Assembly (NCBI RefSeq): GCF_029227915.1
Contig: NC_079882.1
Location: 21,953,001-22,017,000, forward strand
Source: Hydractinia symbiolongicarpus
Lineage: Eukaryota > Cnidaria > Hydrozoa > Anthoathecata > Hydractiniidae
DNA length: 64,000 bases
Direction of reading: 5' to 3'
The position numbers were made by a program, and so were the translations under genes. Each line of letters opens with the position of its first letter. Within the stretch, counting starts at the first letter, position 1. Below, one piece after another: positions 11,601 through 21,113 of the stretch. The notes under the pieces were generated by a model. It had not been told where the DNA came from, did not search any database, and saw nothing but the letters and a program-made list of their open reading frames with translations.

Positions 11601-14600
11601 CTACGTGCGGCAATATTTTAGTGATGAACGCAGATAGTTTATCCGGACAGTGTGTATACATAGGTGAATCTTTATCATAGCACATCCATATTTTTCATTT
11701 TCAACAGGGAGCAATTAAACACTTTTCCCGGAAAGACATTCTACAAGGCATTTTATAAAGTGTTAGTTTTACTTACGTAAGGCAAAAGCAGGTAGAAGGC
11801 TGCTAATAATGCCACCGGAAGAACACCTTCTATAAAGCTGATCACAATGTTGGACAAGCCAGATGCAACTGAAACAAAATTTTAAATGTTGTATTGGTTA
11901 TGTTTGGCAGTAAGTGTAGTCATTCATCAAGATAAAACTATATGCATAGATTTAGTAAAAAAAATACTCTTTAATTTTCCATTCGTTTTAGCTGCATATA
12001 TGCATAGCTACTGCCCATCAAAATTTCGTTTCAGCTAAAATTCATGCATTAATGCTACTTTAAATTTTAGAGGATTGATTACACGATTTTTTATAAGAAA
12101 ACTGTTTTTCGACCTGAGCCTTAATTTTCATAACAAAATGCCTGAACAAGACTGAAATTTTCTTAAATTTTTTCTTAATTTTTATTCCTCTATTTTCTTT
12201 GTTTTCATTATAAATAACTGCGATATTTTATCGACAACTGTAAATAAATTATAGTTATGTACTTCATTTAAGACATCTTTTATTTTATATTGGAAAAAAG
12301 CCTATTTTGTTATTTTTAAGATAGAACTTTGTTAGGATGTATGTTTGACTGGAAATAACGAAACTTGATTGTGATGTGAAATTATAGCAATATAGTAACT
12401 GTAAATGTAAATATGAAGGTCTCCAAAAATTGAATCTTAACACATTGAGGCTGGGGATTTTCTTAAATTTTTGAGGCTCATTTTATTATAAAAAATTTTC
12501 CCTTTACAAAAAAACACAGTATAGGTGTTCAATAAATATCAGGAATTCCTTTCAAAAATGTCTTACTTTTATCTAACCATTTGAATTCTTTTGCAACAGT
12601 CTCGAAATGAGATAGTGACGATATGAAGGAGATGGGAACAGCCCAAAAGATGACCAAAAAAAAGACAACCACAAAACCAATAAAAATTCGCGTGTTCCTA
12701 AAAACAAAATGGTATAAAAATTTAAATCACTGATTGGACCTCCTCAACAAACTTTTAGAAAGTTTCATAGATAAACCAAACCTTAAGTAATACGGGTAGG
12801 CAATGTTATGCCAAACTACTTCTTCAGGATCAGGAGCCAAAGAAACATTGTAAAGAAGAGGGTCTTTGCTCCATATACTTTGCAGTGCTGCAGTTCTAGA
12901 TTTTAACGATTTAAAAAATACAAAGGCACATTGTGAAGATTTATGACTTGCGTGTTTTTCTCGAATTAACTCCTCCTGTATTAACTAAAAATAGAAACAA
13001 ATTTAATTAACACAAATTAAATTAGAAAATTACACAATTTTAAAAGATGGATATTTGTAATTTGCATTTTAACTTTGTCCTCTATCATTTTCACATAACA
13101 TTTCTGAAATCTCCCATGAAGTGCATATTGTAACATTCCTATCATGTATACTTTTCTAACTTCATAAATGACAATAAAATCAACACCTTATTCCAGGAAA
13201 TTAATGATGCATAAAATTAACGATCACAAAATTAAAACAAAGGAAATTAACATAAATGCCTATAACAACTTCCAAAAAGCAATAAAATAACGCAAATCAG
13301 GAAATATGTTTGTCTTTATTTTTAGAATGAGTTAATTGAAAATCAGTTTCTCTTGTTTTCTTTAACACATTTACAATATAAGCTGTCCTGCAGCCTGTCT
13401 CAATCACATTAGATGTACGGTACTAGGAGGATTTTTATTTTTTTTGCCAATTAAACAAGAAAAACGAAGTATGTGTATGTAAGGGAGCTTTGTATTGTGA
13501 TTGCAAAGAAAAAATATTTTTATACTTTAATTACAGGTTTCAAATCAACTCATAACTTTTTGAACATCCTGGATATTTTCTTTACACTTTAATAAGGAGC
13601 ATTTTGTGACTTATTAATTTCCTGAAATAAGGTATTTGAAACAGACTCTGATTATGTTTCTGTTGTAGATCAAAATGATGCTGGAAATATCAAGGATAGA
13701 TAGATACACACCTCTAATTCGTTCTCGTATTTTTGCAGTGCATCATATTGTGGCCCGCATATATATTTACGCTTCATGAGTCGTTTGTTTTCAGTTTCAA
13801 AATACAGCTATGGACACAGAACAAATAAATTAACAAAATAAAAACTATGTAATACTAAACAAACAAATGAAATTTATCAACATTCAGGTCTTTTACCTTC
13901 GCCCCTTCCCATTTACGAACATATATATCATGTTTTTCAATTAATTGATCCCAATTCTTCAAGTTTTTGATAACGTGGACTCCAAATATCTAGAGTGCAA
14001 TAAATCATTGACTGTTCATACAAATAACAAATAACATTTGTCAGCAAAATTGGCATACCTTGTTTGGAAACAGGTTGTCTAAAGTGGCTTTTAACGTGCT
14101 GTCATCTGTTAACTACAAAAAATTAGGTTGTAAAACAATCTCACAAAAAAAAAAATATTACATTTATGTTGCCATGTGGTGTAAATTGTTTCTTAACTTC
14201 AGAACAACATAACACCTATGATTAAGAAGTATGATTGAGCACTCTTGTTGACTATAACTTGTACGAATACACTTTCCCACAAAGACACAACCATAAGGTA
14301 TAAGTGCTGTTTTAATACATAGTTTGTTTTTTAGTTCTGCCATAAACTTCCTACTAAATGTTTATGACTTGATTAAAAACCCTCTTTTCTTTGTGATGAG
14401 GTTTTACAATGTTAGATAAATTGGTTAAGGTTTGTGACAAATTACTGAAGATATATCTTACCTCAGATGGTATATTCTTTACAAGAATAGCAAATTGACT
14501 TCCAGTACCCTTTTTAAGATATCTCTGACGGAATCTGATATATACATGCCATTCCTTATAAGTCAGGTAATACACAATAAGTGAATATAGCCACACAGCA

Positions 14601-15070
14601 AACCAATGGAACCATATAGTATATGAATGTTGAGATACATTTGACATGCTTAATTTGTCCAAGCCGTCACTTAGCTTATTCTTTCCATAAATATTGATAG
14701 GTAAAAGAACGATCATTCCATACGGTAATGTTAATAGTGCCAACTTCAAAACAAGACGAAGAAAACGTAAAAAGACTAAAGCATCAATGCCAGCAAAGGC
14801 ATAGATATCTTCATCTGTTACTGTAAATGCAAGAGTAATCCAAGCAAAGTATGATTTGCTATGAGCACCAATTGTAAATATTTTGTTTTCAATAAGAAGC
14901 AATCTTGGAGCATAAATTTGTCGAAATTTCAACCGCAAGATAGAAAAAAATGCCACTGCTGCAACAAATATTATAGCACACAATCCCATAACAAATTTAA
15001 ATGTTTGTGCTGGCTTATTCAAGTCTATGTAAGACACAGATGACTTTGTAGCATTTAGTTTTCCCGACAT
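8654..15070 (-). CDS. TMEM63/CSC1-like (OSCA family) mechanosensitive cation channel, 14 exons
   Basis: Multi-pass membrane channel of the OSCA/TMEM63 family, gated by membrane stretch or osmotic stress. Exons, 5' to 3': 15070-14462, 14112-14059, 13989-13897, 13807-13712, 12984-12782, 12697-12567, 11868-11777, 11302-11216, 11139-10919, 10843-10777, 10525-10505 (tentative), 10437-10256, 9562-9352, 8818-8654. About 743 residues, near the usual length. Family marks in order: an N-terminal membrane segment (residues about 20-45), YAPR, DIYAFAGIDALVFLRFLR, LPINIYG, RQRYLKKGTGSQFAILVKNIP, the cytosolic domain with CAFVFFKSLKSRTAA and APDPEEVVWHN, then membrane segments including SQAGFFINY, PIIIPFFVIYY and EYEHGGKFWP. 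ATG at 15070 is chosen; an in-frame TTG lies upstream. The paralogue (TMEM63A/B/C) cannot be assigned. Confidence 0.92.
11455..11612 (-). repeat. tRNA-like SINE with internal 21-bp tandem repeats
   Basis: On the minus strand an A-box-like TAGTGTAGTGG (near 11604-11594) and a good B-box GGATCGAATCC (near 11476-11466) bracket five 21-bp units at 11473-11577. The units have the form GATCCGCGGTCCCCGAACTGG with few changes. Each unit can fold as a small stem (TCCC-AGTTC-GGGGA). The whole lies in the TMEM63 intron between exons 11777-11868 and 11216-11302 and is far more GC-rich than its surroundings. Acceptor-stem pairing is not evident, so it is not a functional tRNA gene. Confidence 0.6.
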
Positions 15071-15261
15071 CTTTGACACCAAAACACCAAAATCAAAATT
15101 AGATTTTTTTAAAATTATTTAATCATGCTTGATCTAAATCAAGAAAAAAAACAAATTGATATATTGACCTACAGAAAATAAACAACAAAATTGAACAAAA
15201 TGAAAGAATGTGTCTGATCTATTTATAACAGAGCTTTTACTGGCTTGTTTTGATTTTGTAT

Positions 15262-15493
15262 GTGGTGCCATAGTATAGTGGTTATAACTATTGCACTTTG
15301 TGCAGGAGACCAGGGTACAGTTACCCTCGGCAGCAATTCAATATGAGAGAGTTACCATAGTCCCCGCCATGCGGGGAAAATAATAATAAAAATAACAAAT
15401 ATTCAAAGTGGCTAGCCCAGAAAATCATAAAAACCTATGGTTAATGGAATGTTTCACTGGGGGCCACTGAAACAAAAACAAAAAACAAAAAAT
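15262..15493 (+). repeat. tRNA-derived SINE
   Basis: The head (15262-15335) carries the A box TAGTATAGTGG at 15271-15281 and a B-box region GGGTACAGTTACCC at 15313-15326, separated by TTGCA-CTTTG-TGCAG, a shrunken anticodon arm, and GGAGACC. The layout most resembles tRNA-Asp. A body of about 150 bases follows, ending in an A-rich (ACAAAA)n tail. It lies about 190 bases upstream of the TMEM63 start codon. The degraded anticodon loop argues against a working tRNA. Confidence 0.7.
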
Positions 15494-15599
15494 GATAAAC
15501 TTAAGACTGCCTCAGCTCAATCAAACATAGTAACATATTTTACAATCTGTGAAAATGGAAATAAAAAAGAATAAAAACAAAAATTAAAAAGTGATCTAC

Positions 15600-17094
15600 A
15601 TTAGAATTTGCCAAATATACATTAGAGATAGAAGTTTTAAAAGAAAGCAGACTTCGTCACTTGGTCTGGAAGATTATTCGACATTTTTGTCGGCTCTAAA
15701 CGGGAAGGCTTTTTCCCCAGATTCCGTGTTGACCAAGGGAAGTGTGAACCTATTTTTTGAAGGCCCTCTTGTTGGTGAATGTCCCAAGAAAGGTACGAAC
15801 ACATTTTAATTGTTTTTCTAGTTTTCTAAATCTACCTTGGATGGCACAAGCCTATACCAAGGAGCGGTAGTTCGAATATGGCATGACAAGTGCATTAATT
15901 GCAAGGTGTTAAACAAGATGCAGTGGTTCTTATTTTAGAATATTTAATTAGTATTTTTCTACTTATGTCATTAATGTGCTCTTCCCATTGCATTTCTTGA
16001 TTACCCGAGATATTTAACTTTTTTGCTCCTTGATAGTTTTGTTCTCAACTTTTTTAATTGGCTGTGGTTGCAAAAAAGATTGTTTCAGTTTTGTCCGTAT
16101 TAATAGTCATTTTATTATTTTTTAGCCAGAGGTCGCCTTGCGAAATTCCTAACCCGACCTGCAAGACAAGGGTATCTAAGTTTATAGAATGAAATAATTA
16201 TTGTATCATCTGCAAATAGATGGTGGTAATTTGAATTGATGACAGATTTTAAGTCATCAACATACAAAGGAAAACACAGGGTAAAAGTGTCTTCATGAAG
16301 CAGATCTGATCTTGTGTCGTTTAGAAGAGTCAGCTACATTCTGCCTGTTAAGTAGGACTCCAACCAGTCTTAGGAAAAGAGTGGAGTGTAATTCCTTTAT
16401 TTTGGACGAAACAGCATATTTTAAAAGCATTGGAGATGTTTTTATCTGGATTGTTGTGTGCGTAATGACTAGCTAAATAATTATGACTCAGATATCTTTG
16501 ATGGAATTATTGCAACTTTACGTACGTAAATAGAGAGGCAGAATCATTTTAAAGTTTAACTATATTCTAAAAGTCTTTCTTTCTGGGAGCACATGTTTTA
16601 AAATTGCAAGGGTCTTTTGTGTACAGTTGAGTTTGTCCCATCCGACACAGTTTAAAAATCAGGAGATTCCTTTGTCAATAGACCACTTTCCATGTGATAT
16701 TGTTGTTTTGATTTCATTTTGAGAACAATGGGCATGCTCGCACTTTTGTGTAGGTAAAAAAGCAGGACTCGCACAGGGTGAAATGGTAATTAATGAAGAT
16801 TAAAGATTCTTTGGGGTAGCATAAGATTCAAGAGGAACTGGAATTAAATTTAAACTATATTCTTTTATTTCTTCTTAAAAACATTTTACTAATTTTGAGG
16901 GAATATTTCTTTTTTGATGGATTTCTTTTATTACTGAAGTCTGTTGTTTATATTTTCTGCCAAAAGAAATGCTTGCACATGTGCAAAAAACCTAATAGTA
17001 AGGCCTGTACCAACTTAAGACAAATTTGCTTATGTCCAAAGTTGGACCAATACATAAAGCAGAAGTTCAACGTAGTCCAGTTTGGATGACAGAC
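15600..17094 (-). mobile_element. Decayed non-LTR retrotransposon (LINE), 3' part with reverse transcriptase
   Basis: Minus-strand remains of a LINE-type ORF2 broken by stops and frameshifts. Recognisable in order: SSKLDYVELLLYV just inside 17094 (the start of the endonuclease region), WYRP near 17000, WLESYLTGRM near 16360, FPLYVDDLKSVINSN, LFADDTIII near 16210 (the polymerase catalytic motif), WLKNNKMTINTDKTETIFF near 16100, WEEHINDISRKI near 15980, and a C-terminal tail NTESGEKAFPF near 15720. The arrangement matches CR1/Jockey-like elements. It is not functional. The 5' part is at 20117-20352, beyond an inserted transposon. Confidence 0.8.
17088..17094. repeat. Target-site duplication, left copy
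   Basis: GACAGAC directly before the terminal inverted repeat at 17095; the same seven bases follow the other end at 20117-20123. With the preceding T the match is 8 bp (TGACAGAC), but that T would then be taken from the right terminal repeat. Removing one copy plus the element restores the LINE reading frame. Confidence 0.8.
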
Positions 17095-17513
17095 AGTCAG
17101 GGTAAACACCTAATTAGGTGGCATGACCTAATTAGGCGAGTTGTTTAGTTAGGCGACGTGATGTAGTTTAATTAGGTGACCCGTAGTCTAACTAGGCGAA
17201 CGAAAACTTTCTGTTGTAAATACGTTGAAATCATTGTGTTTCCAGCCCTCTGAATGCATGACGGCATTTAGCTTTTGCCGTTGTGAATGCCATCGTGGTC
17301 GACCTCCATGACGGCAAAATTTTGACATAGTGGTTTATAGACTGCACAAAAATGAAAGTACTCTTTCCAACTTACTAATCTTGCTAGCTACTTGTTTATT
17401 TCATCAAACAAGTCTTTGTTAAATCATACCACACATCAGTCTTTTTCAAAAGTATTTGAATCAAGTAACGCGTGCGATGTAAAACGCACGTGCAAAGGAT
17501 GTTATGTGTGCTA

Positions 17514-18638
17514 CAGTACCCCCTGAATGTAATGTTACATGTACCAGCATTTCACGATGTCCGTAACGATGTCATGTTTACATAAAAAACTTATGTGTCT
17601 ATTGTTATCACACGTATTTTGCATGTTTCTATTATTATCTATAGGTGTGTGTGTTAACAATAATATATACGAAAAACTTTTGTTCCAATTTAAGACATGC
17701 ATGTTATTGTTTAAATGTGTTAACAATCACAAAATATCAACTATAATGTTCGGGAATAACACTCTTTGTAACTGTGCTTAAAAGTTTAGATATTTATAAT
17801 CATAAAAAATAAAAAGGTTTTTTTGCAAGTGTGTTTTCTTATCGTGCTAAAAAGTTTTATTTATATATTCTCAGAAATATTTATTTTTTTCATTGCGCTA
17901 AAAAAAGTTTTTTTTAAGAACAAATATTTAATAAAAACTTGTTCTTCAATTTCTAAAATGCGATCTAAAAAATCATTTCTATCGTCGCTTTTTGTTCTTA
18001 AGCTTTTAAAATGCAACCTAAAAAACAACAAAGCTTTTCTATCGCCGTTCTTCGTTCTTAAAATTTTAAAAAGCAACCTAAAAAAGCATATCTACCGCCG
18101 CTTCTCGTTCTTAAATTTTTAAAATGTGATCTAACGAAGCTTTTTTATCGCCGTTCTTCGTTGTTTAATTTTTAAAACGCGATCTAAAAAAGCAATTCTA
18201 TCGCCGTTCGTCATTTTTAAATTTTTAAATCTTTATAGCTCGCTGATGTATAGACAAAACATATAACATTTCTTTCGTGTGCAAAACAATAACATTCGCT
18301 TACGCGTTTACGAAATCGGAGATACTTTAACAAATAAATTTATGTGCGAATAAAAGATGTTCGTGTGCTGAAACAATAGAGACACGAAGGGTAATTACCT
18401 TTGTAAACATTTTTTTGTGTTAATCCCTTAGCAGCTGCAGTAATTATAAAAAACAATAAGCGATACGAAAATTTCATGCGATCGTTAAATTTCATGTGCG
18501 GGACACAAAGTCTATTGTTTTTGACATGCAAAAATAGATCATGTATTTAACAATGGATATATAATAAAATCGAAAGTTCTGACGCTCATGTAAAGGTGAT
18601 ATATCGTGCACAAGTAACATTACATTCAGGCGGTACTG
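17514..18638. mobile_element. Tc1/mariner-type MITE, 1125 bp, nested
   Basis: Terminal inverted repeats CAGTACC(C/G)CCTGAATGTA plus about 12 more bases (27 of 29 match), each bounded by TA at 17512-17513 and 18639-18640. The TA duplication and CAGT ends are the usual signature of Tc1/mariner elements. There is no transposase; the interior is AT-rich and contains a tandem array at 17938-18225. Confidence 0.8.
17938..18225. repeat. Five 53-60 bp tandem units inside the MITE
   Basis: Units centred on ATCGCCGTTCTTCGTTCTTAA followed by TTTTAAAAnGCnAnCTAAAAAA. The core begins at 17981, 18041, 18094, 18147 and 18200, spacings of 60, 53, 53 and 53. Open frames on both strands across this array are by-products of the repeat. 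Confidence 0.85.
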
Positions 18639-20116
18639 TATGTTGCGCATTCATTTTGCAGTAGAAAAGTGGGGGGACGTTTTGAATCGTGAACCCCAAA
18701 CACGATGAGCGAGCTTCTAAGTATAGCGAGTCTCTCAATCTTTTTTCATAAATTTATTGATTATTTTTCAGGTCATTACAAACAAATAGGCAAAAATATG
18801 CTTTGTTTTCAAATTAAAAAAAATCTTTATCCACGTGGCTTAAATAAAACTTCAAAATTTATTCGGAAAGTTCATTTTAACAAAATTTACACAGAAAAAA
18901 AAATTATACTGCACGTGGGTTTGGTTTTTAAAATTGAATAACACTTGTGGCATAAAGAAAAAAATCCATTAAATTCGGACCTGCTATGGTTTCTAATTGT
19001 TTTGTCAAATAAAGAAATTATCTACATTTAAATCCATGGTAAAATGTCTGTTCCGCCTGTAAGTGCAGTTTTGCGGCCTTGCTTCATCCATGCTCCGTCA
19101 GCATTCACTTCTGCATTAGTTAAGAACCGCATGGCTGGATTTCTTGTGTAAGACCTGGTTAACAATGACGAAGGGGCCAGGCAAAAGAGATTCATGTCTA
19201 CGTAGTTCTTTTAACTAATTCAGGAGTCAATGAATTAGGATGATCAGGTTGGCTATGAATAGGCTTGCTTGTGGATTAATTGGACCAGGACTATTCAATA
19301 ATTCTTAGATCTGAAAGTGGGTGTGTCCGACCAAGATGGAAATCTATTGAACGTTTTGTCAGACGAAAGTTGGAAACGAGCTACGGAAATGTCCAGTCTC
19401 CCCAATAAATTTAATTAGTTAGTTTTGCTGTTGTTAAAATTGCTGTCGTTAATTTTGCAAAATTTTGCCGTCGCAATTTTTTTGCCGTTGACTTAATGGC
19501 GGCTCATTTTTGCAGTCGGACATTTTCGCTAATTTGGAAGGGCTGTGTTTCGCACTACAATTTTTATGTGAATCAAATCTGCCCACTTTTCAGACAATTT
19601 TGACCAATTACCATCATATTCGCATCGCACATTGGCAACTTATGGCCCAAACCTTGTGTGGCACTATTTGTTATTTTAAATAATGGATTGCAGCCATCCA
19701 CGCCACAGGGGAAAACTAAATGTAGTGTTCGCGAAGATTTTAACGTTGTTAAAACTGGATATGAATAAAAAAGAAACATTACAAAACAAAAATAATTGTT
19801 ACCACATTCATCTCAATAATTTAATGAAGATAGTCTTTCACAAAAATTTTTTGCGTTTTGTGATATAGTTTCTTCGTTAATTATTGCGTTTTACTATCGT
19901 CACCTAAACAGGCCACACTTAACCTAATTAGGTTATATATTTCATGTTAACATAATTCTTACTTGCGTAAATCACGGTCCCGTAGACTAGCCATTCTGAA
20001 CAAAGATTGTTGCGATTTTTTCTTACATACGGCCTAACTAGTCTACAATGTGTCGCCTAATTAGGTGGTATGCCCTAATTAACATACTGTCACCTAATTA
20101 AGTGTTTACCCTGACT

Positions 20117-20123
20117 GACAGAC
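20117..20123. repeat. Target-site duplication, right copy
   Basis: GACAGAC directly after the right terminal inverted repeat, matching 17088-17094. Confidence 0.8.
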
Positions 20124-20352
20124 CATTAATGTTGAAATTGGCCATTTTTAAGCTGTTCCCAATCACAGGTTTTATCACTATAGCTATAGATATTGATTTT
20201 GTCGCCAATGACTCCTCCTTAGAAAAGGGCAAATTACAAGAAAGACAGGGACTGCAAACAAAATCCAATTTACCGTAGAAGTCTTCATAAATTGTTGATA
20301 TTTTTATCAGAAATATGCTTGCCACATGAAGTGCTTTGCGTGTTTTTGCCAC
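20117..20352 (-). mobile_element. LINE fragment, 5' part of the interrupted element
   Basis: The minus-strand frame reads CSPCLSCNLPFSKEE and then LKMANFNINGL, up to the transposon insertion. A Cys-rich short motif followed by an NINxL segment is typical of the region just before the endonuclease of CR1-like LINEs. Across the empty site the frame continues as NINGLSSKLD into 17094 and below, so this and 15600-17094 are one element. Confidence 0.7.
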
Positions 20353-21113
20353 ATGTTTTAAGCATGAAGAACAGGGATACCTAACAGGACCTGAGTTGAG
20401 ACAAATGTCCCCTTACAAGAGAATTAAAAAATAGAAATACATGACCTGCTTATAGCTGTCTAAAAAAATGGAAAAAAACAATACCTAATAGCTTCAGCTT
20501 TAGCACACTAGCACTTGCATTCTAAATTAAAATAAACCTAGTTTCAAATAAACAATGTATAACCCGTTGCATGTATTAAAATGCAAAATAATAATCGTTG
20601 CTAGACTTCAAAAAAAGTACTGACTGAACTGCAGAAATGATGACCGGATGAATTCATAAACTGCAACAAAATGTGCCATTTTAAAAGAAGGATCTTTGAC
20701 TACGGCGTATGTTCGGTAATGTACATATTCGTTCATGAACCTGGCTAATTCGAACTGTGCAAAACAGCAAAATTAAAATCAAATTTGTGTTTTACACATT
20801 TGTCATGCTACATTGTTTCAAAAAATCTAATTGCAAGAAGGCTTGCAAATTAAATCGTAGTATTTAGATTGAGCAATGTCTCAAATGTGCAGAGAAGGTG
20901 ATACAATCTTTACTTTGTTTCGTTCCGTTTTTTACACACTTTATATTCAGTGTTATGAAAATGCAAGGTAAAATTTAAGAAAGAGAAAAAACCGACTGGC
21001 AACTGATGATAAAAATATTTTTTGTATAAATTATTTTTTATTCATACCCAAATGTAAGTGATCATAATTAATGATCAACCTATTTAAAAGTTTTAAGTGG
21101 TGGTGTATAAATT
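20353..21113. other. Upstream region of UBL3, no gene seen
   Basis: AT-rich sequence between the LINE and the UBL3 start codon. It should hold the UBL3 promoter and any non-coding first exon, but no clear element was recognised. Confidence 0.5.

Larger units (their letters stand above)
17095..20116. mobile_element. Non-autonomous DNA transposon, about 3.0 kb, with 26-bp terminal inverted repeats
   Basis: Ends are AGTCAGGGTAAACAC followed by C/T and TAATTAGGTG; 25 of 26 bases match between the ends. Subterminal zones at both ends (17105-17200 and 19905-20100) are packed with CCTAATTAGG and GGCGAC-type words, as expected for transposase binding sites. Flanked by GACAGAC. No transposase reading frame was recognised inside; much of the interior is a nested MITE at 17514-18638. 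The superfamily is not assigned: CAGGG-like ends and a 7-8 bp duplication would suit a hAT-like or related group, but the AGT between duplication and CAGGG is unusual. Confidence 0.85.

Noticed and set aside
14861-15043. Plus-strand frame opposite TMEM63 exon 1
   Set aside because: Antisense shadow of a well-supported coding exon.
15262-15335. Functional tRNA-Asp gene
   Set aside because: The anticodon arm has a 5-base loop and the acceptor stem does not pair well; a SINE-like body and A-rich tail follow.
17088-17099. hAT assignment from CAGGG ends and an 8-bp duplication
   Set aside because: The duplication is not directly adjacent to CAGGG; three bases (AGT/ACT) intervene on both sides, so the class was left open.
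17823-18122. Plus-strand 99-codon frame rich in Phe, Lys and Leu
   Set aside because: It runs through the 53-60 bp tandem units of the MITE and has no family resemblance.
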